Assembly (NCBI GenBank): GCA_030686995.1
Contig: CM060686.1
Location: 74,227,757 to 74,291,756, forward strand
Direction of reading: 5' to 3'
DNA: 64,000 nt
Source: Artemisia argyi
Lineage: Eukaryota > Streptophyta > Magnoliopsida > Asterales > Asteraceae
A model generated the notes under the pieces. That model did not search any database. It saw only the letters and a program-made list of their open reading frames with translations, and had not been told where the DNA came from. Positions 35,475-48,012 of this stretch are shown piece after piece (positions within the stretch are counted from its first letter, which is position 1; each line of letters begins with the position of its first letter). A program made the translations under genes and the position numbers.

Positions 35475-35760
35475 TATTGCATTCGTAGTATGTACCAATA
35501 TGCATATATAATATATATACACAATTTTGGTAAGGTCATTAATGATGTACATGCATTTACAAATTTGCGTTCCATTATTATGCTTATAAATAATACTTGG
35601 GTCAAACTCACTTTTCATCATTCATCTGCATTCTGCTTTTAGCTTCCTAGAATATTTAGCCTCTGCCTTAAGCTCTAATTAGACTAGGTTCTTAATATGG
35701 TCATTTTATTATTTGTCATAAAATAATTAGTACTCCTATATATATTCTCCTCTTGTTTCG
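35475..35760 (-). promoter_or_regulatory. KAS I-like gene upstream region with TATA candidates
   Basis: On the reverse strand a TATATATA box lies at 35737-35745, about 265 bp upstream of the ATG. A second AT-alternating stretch at 35497-35518 is very close to the ATG and more likely 5' UTR. No other element was recognised. Confidence 0.35.
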
Positions 35761-35940
35761 TTTTTTGATTATTATTTCTTATGGTAATTATTAGTCTTGA
35801 TTTTCTTTGGTTTAACAATTTTTTCTGACCGATTGAGTATAAAAGTAATAAAACATATAAAGCATAATGTGTGTAAACCTATGACAATATGTGAGTTTAT
35901 TCACTTCAGATTTTATCTCATACCAAATTATCCTAAAGCC

Positions 35941-36208
35941 ATAGGTGTGTTTCGCATAGCGCATTTAGAAGCATTTGGAGTGTTGAGCGATAAGCTTTGT
36001 GATTTTTAATGTTGATTGTTTGGCAAACGTCAAGTAGCTTTAAATATTTTTTCAGAATGCTTCTTTTCCAACGCTTCAATTAAGAGCGTTAAGCATTTAA
36101 GAGCTGTTTTACACATTATAGCTACAACTACAACTACGTTACCAAACGTTTTTATAAAAATATATTGTTACTCCTCACAGTTACTACTATTTTTGCCAAA
36201 CACACCCT
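35941..36208. mobile_element. Probable MITE upstream of the KAS gene
   Basis: The left edge ATAGGTGTGTTTCGCA and right edge TGCCAAACACACCCT are related inverted sequences about 265 bp apart, with AAGCGTT/AACGCTT-type internal inverted phrases. No target duplication is clear. Confidence 0.45.
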
Positions 36209-36746
36209 AAACACCACCATTGTTCATTAGTATTAAATGAAGCGTCATACAAAATTTAGAAGTATTCGACACAATGCAGAGGTCTTGCCAAACAAAAGTT
36301 TGACAAAGCTTTTGATTTAGAAAAAAACATAAAATAAGGGATAGGGGTTATTTTGTTCCTAAAAACACATTTACTTCTTATATTTTTCAGAAGAGGGAGT
36401 TGATATACACACCACAATAAGTTATGTGCAGACTAAAACATCACGCTAGTGATTTACATGATACAACATCATATATGCATATTGATGGTGTACACATATG
36501 TGATGTCACCTCCCTTCCAAAAAAGTTGTTTATGTATTACCGTTATCTAGTGGTTGTAAATCCCTAATCTATGGGTCAAAATTGGACAACCACTAACTAG
36601 TTATATTTAGGATTAAATGAAAAGTAATCAATTTGCTTTAAATCTTAAAAAGCAAGAAACTACTACAAAATGGAAAAAGTTGTAACATTTTAAAAAAATA
36701 TTGTCTGAAAATATTTGAAATTTTCTCGCAACATAGAATATACAAA

Positions 36747-36776
36747 ACTAGCTTATAGACCCGTCAAATTGACGGG
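36747..36776 (-). mobile_element. Helitron 3' terminus
   Basis: On the reverse strand a perfect 8-bp stem hairpin CCCGTCAATTTGACGGG (36776-36760) is followed by TCTATAAG and CTAGT (36751-36747), and then T. A hairpin close to a CTRRT end next to a T is the Helitron 3' signature. The body extends to higher coordinates. I could not place the TC 5' end; it lies somewhere before 39658. Confidence 0.6.
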
Positions 36777-37394
36777 AATTTTAAAGAAATTATTCATTCG
36801 GTAGTTACGTGCTCAAATAAAGTAAGAAACAACAACGAACATAAACAGGTTTCGAGGTTTCGTCATTTCATGAAGAGAATGATAAGTTTAATATTTGAAT
36901 GAGGCGATAAAAAAATATGATTTATAAGTATTAAAATACAGAGTGTGCATGTATTTTCATGTATCGTTTGATTCAAAATATAGATAGTCTTGAATACAAA
37001 AAGTATGTGGTCGGCGTCAAACATTTGAGTAGCCCATGCTCATTCTTTAAACACCTAACAGTTTGAGAAAAACAAAAGTAATCAAAAAATGAAGTTAGCA
37101 GTCATATGTAAATTTAAGAAATCGTATGAAATATTTTTGTAATGCCGATGTACATACATGCCATGTTTGATCAAAGGCCTCGAAGTAATTCTTTGTTGAA
37201 AATGTTTTTAGTATTATTTAATATATTACCATCGTCATTGCAATTACATGAAGTCACTTTTATTTTCAATAAATTACCACTGGCCTTTGATCAAACATGT
37301 TATTTAACTCACAACATCTAAATGTCTAAAAAAAATTATCTTTTCATTTCACGGGTCCTAAGTATCCTAAGTATTAGCATAAAGAAGAGACCTC

Positions 37395-37590
37395 AATTGC
37401 ATTAAGCGTTTTGGAATGATAAACAACAATGGGTAGTACAGGATACATGGCGCTCTGTGAGTTTGGGACATCAAGAACACCATTCCGCCAGAGCTTGGAT
37501 TGGGTTTCCCCGTATCTAAATGCGTACATTCCGAGCATAGTAATTCGGCTAAATACTACAACTTCAAATTACCTGATATGAGTGAACACC
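37395..37590 (-). pseudogene. Possible captured gene fragment of unknown origin
   Basis: The reverse strand translates to ITMLGMYAFRYGETQSKLWR, NGVLDVPNSQSAMYPVLPIV and a short continuation. The stretch is stop-free and looks protein-like, preceded by an ATATCAG acceptor-like site near 37580. I do not recognise the family. It lies inside the presumed Helitron, which often carries host gene pieces. Confidence 0.3.
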
Positions 37591-38283
37591 CTATTTAGTG
37601 TTACAGAATAGTGGTTACATGAGTCTGTGAGTCCAACATAGGATTGATGCCCGGGAAAGAAAACTATTTTTATATTTAGCTGGATGTGGAAATTCTGAAT
37701 TATTGACTTATGAATTGGTTGTTTGAATTAATTTAACATCAGAAGACCGTATGATCAAGTGGTCAAAGAGGTTGAAACTCGGCCTAAGGTGTATATTTAT
37801 GCATACAATCTGATATACAACTAAATAACTTACATTGTTCCCACGAAAAAAAGCCTAAGGGTAAAAAGCTGTTAAGACACCTATTTTTTGTTCTCGCTGA
37901 TGTATCCCTATAGTCAAAGCAGCTCATCAGTCATCCAACGGGTGTATCTTCTTTTACGATTCCTTCAACGCCTTTTTCCCTCGGCTCCTATGGTTAAACA
38001 ATACAAACTGTAACCTTTTAGCTGGCCGGTTTTCCTTGAACTGCAAGAAGTTACATAAGTTGGGAATAAATTCCAAAACAAATAAAATATTATTACTTGA
38101 GGGTTTAGCAACTTACAAAATATTAGAGGCAGTAGAATCAGAAAACCAATATACTGCATAATTTGGTTTCGCAACAGATCCAAACAACCCTAAATGGTAA
38201 TATATACGGTGATTGTTTAAATACTAATATGAGTTTCAGGTGGCTTAACAGCTTGTGACAAACAGAAGGATGGAAGTAATATG

Positions 38284-38415
38284 TTACCCATTTGGTATTT
38301 GACTTGGATTTGCTAGTGTTGTGGTTTGACTTGTCCTCGGGCTGGTGTTGACAATTTCGGTCTCAACCTGAAAGATTGTTAGGACATCATTTATTATATT
38401 GAAGAGGCGTTTCCT
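38284..38415 (-). pseudogene. Alfin-like protein gene fragment
   Basis: The reverse-strand translation RKRLFNIINDVLTIFQVETE closely resembles the RKRLFNMINDLPTIFEVVTG segment that I recall in the N-terminal domain of plant Alfin-like PHD-finger proteins. An ATGCAG acceptor-like sequence stands directly before it. Ser/Thr-rich sequence follows to a TAA at 38284-38286. No PHD finger is seen nearby. It looks like a single exon carried by the Helitron. Confidence 0.5.
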
Positions 38416-39658
38416 GCATATTCCAATGGGATACAACATATTAGCAATCGATCATATGTTCGTCCAAAACATCCATCATCTGTTTTTGTTTTCAAAACCC
38501 GTATAATGCACAATGTACGATGTTTAGAAGAGACATGTAATAAGATATGATTAACAAAAAAAGAAAACCTTTCTGGTTTTTGAAAACCTTCGAGAAACAT
38601 AAATATGAATTTTTTTTTTCTTGTCAGTTGAATAAATGGACCACGGGTCAGATCATAAATGCTTACAATAGGATCGAGTGCAGCGTCTTGCTTTCACATG
38701 CCCAACGGGACAAGTGTTATAGGTAACTTGAGTGCATCCATTACTGAAATATGCTCGGGATAGAACCTCTTTTGAAACCAAGCTCCAGAAGCATATTTTC
38801 TTTTCATATATGACCTGAACAAAAAAAATAATTATATAATGTAGACAGAAACCAACTATATACTTTTATGGAATCTGTGATTACCTAGTTAAGCGAACAT
38901 GTAACAGTTTTACATGTTTCTGTAGAACACCTTCAAGTGTAGTATTTGAGCCTATGTATTTTTTTTATAATACATGAACATAAACTTTCGTCTGGTGACT
39001 TTAAGCCTACGTATTCAAACAGGTACTTTCGAGCTAGTTAATGCCTACTTTTCATAAAAACAACATCGTTTTAATTTCGAAGTTTAAAAACATGAACCAA
39101 GTACAGAACATGTGAGTAAAGTGCAGTTCCACATCAGCTTTAAGGTAGTTTTGCACTTTTAGTTTCAAGGTAGCTTTATTTAGAACTTTAGTATCACTTT
39201 TAGTTTCAAGGTAGTAAAGTCCAGTTCCACATTAGCTTAGTTCTTTTACCTGTAAGAATGAAGAATTGTTGTCATTACTTAAGAATGAAAAAATGTCAAG
39301 AAGATAAACTGGTCACTTTTCCCATTCTTTGACTTTGATTGGTTTATTGCCTGCCCATGTAATTTTTTACCTGCCTAGTTTACATGTAATTTTTTACCTG
39401 CCCACTTTCCCGCTCCTTGACAATTTGTCATCATCCTAATCATATACCACTTCCATATAAAAATGCGCATGAAGCGGCAAAAATACACCTTAGCAAGCTT
39501 AACATGTTGTTGTGACGGCTCCTTAGCAAATAAATCCTCAACATTTTCTATGATACGAGACCAAATAAAGGCAAAATAATCATTTCATTATGAAATTTGA
39601 AAAACATGGCATACCTGCGAATTATTCAAAGGACATAAAGTTTACCTCTTATGTACTT
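38416..39658. other. Presumed Helitron interior / intergenic, no clear gene
   Basis: A reverse-strand stretch near 38680-38790 reads GAWFQKRFYPEHISVMDALK and could be another gene fragment that I cannot name. Near 39150-39215 there is a short duplication (cacttttagtttcaaggtag). The rest is AT-rich. Confidence 0.35.
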
Positions 39659-41454
39659 TGTAGAAACGTAGAGGGGGGTGAATAAGTTCCTCTTTAAAAC
39701 TTAAAATGTTTCGTATCAAATTCCCGATCAGGTGTGACTAAATATTAATGGTAGTTATGTCACTCATAACAAATATGTATCACTCAATTGTAAGTACATA
39801 AGAAATCACATAAACATAAGCAACACACGAGATGCAAAAGTATTTAGCTTGTTTCAAATGCACTGTGGACGGTCCTTTCTATACATAGACGGTCCCTTAA
39901 ATGTTTAGGGACCGTCCCTGTATAAGGGACCGCCACCAGTGGGCAGTTTATTACAAGTGATTAAGTTTTCTTATGTTTGCGTTTTTGAGTTAACTAGTTA
40001 ATGTCACAAGCATGCTCACAACAAACCACACAAACCTAAATATAATACAAGTATAGAGAGTAAAGAGATGGGAAGAGAAAACGCAAACCGGACATGATGA
40101 TTTATAGTGGTTCAGCACGAAGCACCTCTTCGTCCTACTCCACTCCCCGAGTACCACACTCGAGAGTTACTTCACTAATCAACAGGCTCCTTTATGGTGG
40201 AACAAACCGTACACAAACTTACATCAAGTTTAACGACACTAAGCAGAATGTCGAGTCCTTATCCTAGCGAGAACCAATCTACACCAAGGCCCACGTGGCC
40301 ACATGAACAAGCACTCTTGTCCCACTTAGATCGACACATGATCCAAGCCTTCACACTAACGTGCACTCCCGTTCACTTGAACCTTCACCCGATTCAAGCC
40401 TTCACACTAAGACACACTTGGATCTTCACCCTATCCAAGCCTTCACACAAAGATACACTTGGATCATCACCTGATCCAAGCCTTTACATAACGACTCAAC
40501 TAAGTCCTAACCTACACACTAGGACATCACTCTCCTCACAACAAATACATGAACTAACCTAGTTACAAGACTTCTTGGATCTTCATCTTCTTCCAAGTTC
40601 ACACATATAACTCCATCCTCGACTCACACACAAGTCAGAAGCATTTACATTATTTACAAGACCTATAACCGTAACAATTGTTACGTTTGTGTGTGGACAC
40701 CTATAACATCTCAAATCTTCATCTACGTCGAGAGTTCTTCTCTTGCCCATAAGGTAGAGGAAAAAGAAAATCGTAACACTAGTTACGTTTGTGTGTGGAC
40801 TCAATAACACTTCGATTCTTTACGAATTCGAGTGTTCTTCTTTTGCACATGATGTAGTGGATGACGGGATCACTTATAAACACATACCAAAGAGTTATAG
40901 TGATCAAAAAAGAGGAAACAAAGAAAGAGAAAGTTTTGTGCAAAGAGGATCAGTTTTTCTAATGAAAATGGGTTAGTATTTATAGGCAGCTCGAGGAGCG
41001 TGGGACAGTCCCTTAAACCTTGGATGGTCCCTTATCAATAAGGGACCGCCACCTATTTAAGGGACCTTCCCGACAGTTTTTGTCCTTTTGTGGTGAAATG
41101 TTATCTGATTTGGGCGGGAAATGAGGCCATTTGGATAGTTTGAAATTCAAATTTCAAATTTATTTTTCTTATTAAAATATTTCTTTATAAATACAAAAAT
41201 AATTTGTCTAATTTATTTTTGTAAAAATGTTTTGTGACATTTATAAAATGTAGGGATTAAAGACAAAATGTTTTTCTTTGATCACTTAACAAAGTTGGTA
41301 AAGTGTTTGTTCATACCTGAAGTAATGTCGAGAGACGTTGATGTGTGAACAAGTAACTTGTGCACTTTACGTTATGTATTACAAGTTACGTGTTTGTCAT
41401 CAATAAAACATGAAGATACTGTATAGATTAAACGTTGTAACGTTTGCACTAACA
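39659..41454 (-). mobile_element. 3' LTR of the right Sirevirus-like element
   Basis: On the reverse strand it runs from TGTTAGTGCAAACG (41454) to ...CCCCCCTCTACGTTTCTACA (39659), 1796 bp and uninterrupted. It is colinear with the left LTR minus its insertion. It has motif clusters at 39867-39933 and about 41000-41075, a TATA (CTATAAATA) near 40978, and GA/TC-rich DNA at the site where the left copy is interrupted. The bases after its end are AAGTA (reverse strand), a possible target duplication. Confidence 0.85.
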
Positions 41455-44400
41455 ATCTCCCCCTTTTTAATGATGACAAATATTTAAACCGTAACTTATA
41501 GTAAGGTGTAGAAGTTACTAGTTTACACTCCCTCTCTCCCCCCTTTGTCGAAGCAAAAAGGTGTCACCAATGTTGAGGTAGAAAGAAGATCGGCATGAAC
41601 TTGAGAAGATAACTTGAGAGGACAATCTTGAGCATATAAAATGAGAGATGATCCCCGAATGTATTAGACTATCTCGACCCCATCATTTAAAGAATTGAGC
41701 ATGTGTCATCCTAGTGAAGCCTTGCTCCTACCGCCATGTTTTAACCAAATCCAAACCATGTACCCAACTACTTTCGAGCTCCCCTAGCTCATTGCATCCC
41801 TAGTTTGACACTTGCAAATGCTCCCCCTTGGTGTATGCTCAAAACTAGTTTTGGCTGCCAAAGAATCGAGCGATGAAGTAATGCTACAAAACAAAGTTAG
41901 TAGACAAGTGCCCATATATAATAATGGTGATATATATGTGAATACATTATCGGAATAGCAATATTCAAGCAAGAATTTCTTAGGTAGGAGGTGGTGGTGA
42001 CACTTTTAGTGGTGGAGACTCATTTTGGGGTTGTGAAGTAAATAAGGAAAGGATGAGGAAGATGCTTCTTTGTGAGTTTTTGACAAGGCATGATGTAGGA
42101 TGGTTCAAAGTATAGCAGAAGAGGAAAAACAGTGAACCAGTTCATGACACCTTTTACTCGGGACGGTCCTTTAAAGAAAAGGGACCGCCAATGCAATAAG
42201 GGACCGCCTTCAGTAAGGTGCAGAGTCTCTCCAATTTTCTGTTTTTCCCAGATTAAAGGATAGGAGTAATCAAATTGATTAAGGAATGGTTTAGGTAATA
42301 AGGCAGGATTGTGACACTAGACACCCTAAAGGAAGATTATGATCTAGTGTGAGGAGGAATAAGCCTAGTTACATAAGAATCAAAAATCTAAGCATGTAAG
42401 TCATTTAAGCATGCATCACATAATAGTCAAGAATAGTAAAGTGTAAGACAATATGACATCTAAGAGGTTATCATAATAGGCATACATAGTCCAATATAGT
42501 TTGGGTGTACAAATAACACGTAAGTCATGTAACTATATGCATACAAAACATGATTACTATGCAAGCATAAAGTAAAACATGTTGACATTTAGCACATAAG
42601 AGCAAGTTGTTGATTACAACTATTAATCACATATATGCAAGTAATCTAGGTTTGTCAAGGAAAATCCTAATTACTAGTTGTTTAAAGTCCAATCTTAACG
42701 GGAGACAAAGATCATCGATGTAAAATGTCTTTAGTCAAATGTATGAATAGAAATTTTTCATGTTAAAGAATGGATATGAGACTATTACTAGTGGTGCTCA
42801 ATTAAGGCTAAACATGACCATTTTTACGGGTTTACCACAAACCCAACTTCTCTTCTGGAAGCCATTCAACCGTTAGGTCAAATTGAATTTCTAGTGTAAT
42901 AGGTTCTCCAGTAAACATTCTCATATTAGAAAATTTGGAATTACTATACTTTCCCATCGAGGTTCTCCAAAGATGATATTGTCCAATTCCGCTAGAACAT
43001 ATCATAACATAACTCAACTATCAATATTTTAAAAGTCGTTTAATGAAAAAGACATGTCTTACACAACATCCTAATAAAGGTAGGTGCGGTATTTAAATCA
43101 TGTGTTTTGAGATTTATAGGTTGTTTGGTTTAGATGGTGCATTTACATGATAACATTTTTGTTTGTTGAGATCTCATTTTAACATGTTTTGGCTTCAAGA
43201 ATACTCCATAGTAAATCTTGAGAAACTGAGTCTAAATAAGGTTACTTACCTTAATAGATCTTGTAATTTTGTTATGATGTGTCATTGAGATAACACATAT
43301 TTTAGTTTACACCAAATATGATTATTTAAAAGAACAAGGTTATTACTCTTTTGAAAACAAGTATTTTAGTGTAAAGTATGATGCATGAGTTTTACTTGTT
43401 TATGCATGACACACATTATATTCGATTACTTTCAAATCTAATATGCTATATTTTTCAAACACACAATAATGTATTTTCTTGTAACATAACCATTCATGTT
43501 ATAAAGGGAGTGGAATGCATAGGATATAAATTATCCTTTTGAAATGCATATTATAATATTGAAGATTAATGATGTATTATGCGTGACATTTTTACTTGAC
43601 ATGTGATTTTGAGTCTTGACTCGTTCATGAGCAAAGTCTACATATGTTGTTTGTTTGCTCGTATTTGGGTTTTCGGAAATGACACATTTACAAATTGCGT
43701 TGCAATGTAAATTGCTTGAATATTTCGGATGAAACATTCAAGTCGTCAATCCTACTTCGTTGTGTATTTTAAACACCCTTTAAACATATTAGTTTAATGT
43801 TTCAAACACAACCTTTGGACAAGAAGACTCAATATGACATCATCAACACAAGTGTAAGTTATGATCCGATGCATATTCTTTTCGTCTTCAGAAGGACGTC
43901 ATTATTTTCATACCAATCGAGTGTGATTGAGTATGTAGGTTCAAGATGATATGTTTTGTTATATCTTGAAGCTAGACAAATAATGACTTCAATTTCATAT
44001 CCACACTTAAAAACTTGTTAATTAGATTTCATAATGATATCAATCATATTTTGAATAATGAATCGATATAAGCTCGAAATCTTTCTTGACCCTCACAACC
44101 ACTCTTTTAATAAAGAAAGTAAGTAAATTTATGGAATGCGCTCAATCAAATTTACTACTTGTTGTATGTGTGAGATTAATAATAATGACATGTTCACTTA
44201 ATGATTCAAGATTGCCATATATTTTGGTGTGAGAAAAAGTAGTTATTAATTCATATATTATGCATAGTATGTGACATTACATAAAAGTATAAATAAAAAT
44301 AGTTTTATGACTACTTGTTTGAAACAATTAGTGCGTGTTAAAAAATTTGCAAGGTTCAAAAATACATTTTCTATTTCTTAAATACTAATGTATTATTATA

Positions 44401-44549
44401 AACATTTATCTTGATTAGACAACCCATGGCCAACCAAGATAAGTGCATGCAATGTTTTAGAAATCATGTTGAAGTGTTGCATATTTTAAGGTGACTTATG
44501 TTAACACTTGAATCTTTGGAAAGATTATTGTGTAAGACAACTGTCTTCG
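41455..44549 (-). mobile_element. Sirevirus-like right copy, 3' internal tail
   Basis: It starts at the polypurine tract (AAAAAGGGGGAGAT on the reverse strand, 41468-41455) and matches 1384-4155 plus 17661-18172. A motif cluster lies at about 42158-42208, as in the left copy. No gag or pol is present. At about 44550 the match to the left copy runs out because the left copy is occupied by the CACTA element. Whether the right copy is truncated here cannot be judged from this window. Confidence 0.78.
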
Positions 44550-44709
44550 ACATACATGATTAATCAACTTAATCTACATATCTAAGTGATTTACTAAAAC
44601 ATTATAACATAACCAACCCAAAACACATAATCATTTAACATAACACACATAAAGATATTCGTAATCATTTTGTATGTTAGATACAACAATTTATACATAG
44701 CTTGATTTT

Positions 44710-45905
44710 ACGATTTCGACCATTTTTTTTACGTTTATATATTTTTTTTTACATTTTCATCCGTTTTCGTCAGTTCTTTTACGTTTTTGTCTGATTTTTT
44801 ACGTTTCCGTCCGATTCTTCATGTTTTCGTCCGATTCTTCACGTTTTCGTCTGTTTTTTACGTTTTTGTCTCAATTTTTGCGTTTTTATCTTTCTTTTAC
44901 GTTTTTGACCATTTTTTTTACATTTCTATCTGGTTTTTTATGTTTTAATCCATTTCGTTATGTTTTTGTCTGTTTTCTTACGTTTTACTCCGTTTCCTTA
45001 GGTTGTCGTTCGTTTTCGTCAATTTTTTTGATTTCGTCTGTTTTCTAATGATTTCGTCCGATTTTTTACGTTTTTGACCGATTCTTTCCGCTTTCATTTG
45101 TTTTTTTTTATGTTTTTGATTTAATTTTTACGTTTTCGTCCCTTTTTTTTACATTTTTGTCTGTCTTTTTTTACATTTTCATCCATTTTTTACTTTTTCG
45201 TTTATTTTTATACGTTTTCGTCTGTTGTGATATGTTTTCGTCCTTTTTATGTTTTTTTTACGTTTTCTTACGTTTTTGGTATTTTACGTTTCTTATGTTA
45301 CGTTTGACGAAAATGTAAAAAACGGACGAAAACATACTAGAACGTAAAAAAATGGATAAAAACGTAAAAAAAATTGACAAAAACGTAAAAAAAAGACGAA
45401 AACGTAAAGAATTTGATAAAACCGTAAAAACGGATGAAAACACTATAATTTAGAAAACGTAGAAAAATGTAAGGCAACGTAAATAAAATGGACGACAAAA
45501 TAAAAAACATAAAAGAAAGGACGAAAACATAAGAAAACATAATCAAACGGGCGACAACGTAAGAAAACGAACAAAAACGTAAAAAACGGACAAAAAAGTA
45601 AAAAATAAACGACAACGTAAAAAAATAGACGAAAACGTTAAAAAACAGATGAAAAAGTATAAAAACGGGCGAAACGTAAAACAAAACTTACGAAAACGTA
45701 AAAATCGGACGAAATCGTAAAAAAAAGGGCGAAAACGTAAGAAAACGGAAAAAAACAGACGAAAACGTAAAAAACCTGACAAAAACGTAAAAACAGACGA
45801 AAACGTAAAAAAACATACTAAAACGTAAAAAACTGACGTAAAAACAGACGTAAATGTAAAAAAAATAAAAAAACAGCCGAAAACGTAAAAAAACTGACGA
45901 ACACA
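44710..45905. repeat. 1.2-kb imperfect palindrome of 'gacgaaaacgtaaaaaac' units
   Basis: The left arm (44710 to about 45296) is T-rich, with units such as acgttttcgtccgtttttt. The right arm (about 45297-45905) is its complement in style (gacgaaaacgtaaaaaacgg). Units are 15-25 bp and degenerate, so the arms could pair in many registers. The short ORFs here are products of low complexity and not genes. Confidence 0.85.
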
Positions 45906-46343
45906 CTATAATTTAGTGGGTCGACCCGACCCAAATCATATGACCCATGACCCGTTAGACCTACTTTTAAAACATAACCTGTATGAAACCATGACCCAAA
46001 CAGATCCAACCCGACCCGCTTGTCACCTCTAATAAAATGTTCAAAAACATATAAAAACGTACAAAATCGATAAAATAAATACAAAAAAGGATAAAAAAAA
46101 AACGTATAAAACGGATGAAATAGAAAAGTTTACTTTATGTCGAATTTAATGTTTTTATGTCGAATTGTAGTTGCTTAAAGATATTTTCATGTTATTTGAT
46201 GTTATATTTTACTTTTTTAACTCTTTATTTTTTCGTATTAAATTTTTTTAGTTAATTTATAATTTAGTTGGTTAGTTTATAATATTTGTTTTTGTGTTTT
46301 GAAGATGTTTTTATAATATTATAAAGGTGAATCGAGAATTGAG

Positions 46344-46390
<47 letters not shown>
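45906..46390. other. GACCC-rich block, A-rich repeats and poly-A
   Basis: 45918-46030 is rich in GACCCGACCC-type phrases, like the interior of the MITE at 29061, but without visible ends. Further 'aaaacgtataaaacggatg' units follow to 46115, and 46346-46390 is an uninterrupted poly-A of about 45 bp. Confidence 0.5.
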
Positions 46391-46395
<5 letters not shown>

Positions 46396-47005
46396 AAACA
46401 TGTTTTCTAGTTTTGGAAAATGGAAAACACAAACACACGTTTCTTAAACTAAACGCGTCTTCCAAATTTTCCATTGTTTTATGGAAATAAAACTCTCCTC
46501 CCTTTTCCTACAAAACAAGAAATAAGAAATGAAAGAAAATGTTTTTCAACTAAACACCACCTTATCTTCCTCAATTTACATACGAAAGAAAGTTGTTTTG
46601 GACCATTTATCTTCCTCAATTTACTCAATAATAAGTCTTGTAAATTCATTTCATATAAAAATAGTTGTTTTGTTCGATACATACAATAGTAAACATGTAT
46701 AGGTCGATAATTTTCAATCAAATAACCCGTAAATCTTTATATATAATAATGAGCAATATAAACATTGTCTATCTTTCTTAGGATCATTTGATTTGATAGA
46801 TATTATTTAACAACATATATAATTAGAGGACCAGCGTGATGTTGGGAACAAAGAAAGACTCGGTTGATTTAGGATATTTGTTATCCAAACTCATTTGAGT
46901 GTTATGATCTTGATAGTCTTGAAGCTGGTGTTGTACTTTTGGTTTTGCAGTCCATGGTTTGTAAGTAACTCCTACTATTTACATGTCTATGTTATTTGAT
47001 AGTAA
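46391..47005. other. AT-rich intergenic DNA, no gene recognised
   Basis: A short repetition (catttatcttcctcaatttac, about 46558 and 46605) is present. No domain or termini were found. Confidence 0.4.
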
Positions 47006-47173
47006 GAGCATTTGCTATCCTAACGCAAGACCTGCGTTAAAGGGTGTTATACCGAGGAAGGAAGTTAAGATCGCGTTAACGTTCAACGTTAAGCCCTTAA
47101 CGCCGAGTTGAAGGCAAACGTGTTAAAAAAAATCTTTTCACCCCCTTACATGTCACACTAGCCGTTATTTTTC
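47006..47173 (+). mobile_element. Harbinger/Tourist element, left end
   Basis: GAGCATTTGCTATCCTAACG follows TAA (47003-47005). It is the same terminal repeat, inverted, that closes the Harbinger element at 29392. The body (about 170 bp, with AACG/CGTT inverted phrases) runs into an (AAT)n tract where non-LTR copy 1 begins, so the right end is not seen. Confidence 0.6.
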
Positions 47174-47299
<126 letters not shown>

Positions 47300-48012
47300 T
47301 TGGTCTATATTTGCATATTGGTTCCTATGTAATCTTTATCATTTTGGTCTCCACAGGTATCTTTCTGATCGATCTTTTCCTCTTTGATTCATCACATGGA
47401 TCATACAGGTTGGTATTCGATTATTCTAAGGTTCCTGTTCGCGCCTACTGCTACAGTTTTATTTTCTTAGGGTTTCGTTTGGTCAGTTTTCTCTGCAAGG
47501 GTTTCTTTTCGAGACCCGTTTCAATTTTTTTGTTGGGATCGTTTTGTTTCTTCAAAACGTTGGGTTTAATTAGTTTTGGATTGTGCTTTTCCCTTTCTTG
47601 GTGGATTCTGTTATTATCAGGCCTTGGGTTCTAGTATGGGTTCTAGTTGTTGTGGCGCATTGACAGTTTGGTTGGATTCTAGTTGTTCCCCTCGTATCAG
47701 CAGGTTCTATACTATGAGGGTACAGTGATTTTGCATCGATTCTTTAGGTTTACACAGTCTGATCATAATGGTACAAGCGTTTCAATTCTAGGGCTTGTTT
47801 GTATGGCAGTTTGGTTCATCGTTTTTAGTGTTACGTTTTAAGGCTGTTGCTTTTGGCTTCTGCTACAGTGTGCTACATTGGTGCTACAGGTTTTGCTACA
47901 GTAATAGGGTTTGGTTTTGTGTTCCGGTTTGGAGTTTACTTGGCCTTCACATTTTGCGTCTAGTTGGTGTTTCCGTTTTGGCATTTCAGTTGGTGTATGT
48001 GGTTAATTTCCT

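Noticed and set aside
45337..46084. Several overlapping Phe/Val-rich reverse-strand ORFs (FVRFLRF-type) in the A-rich arm
   Set aside because: They are translations of the degenerate GAAAACGTAAAA repeat in all frames; no start context, domain or conservation beyond the repeat itself.
46860..46970. Possible coding fragment (LGTKKDSVDLGYLLSKL)
   Set aside because: Too short, quickly followed by stops, and no family recognised.
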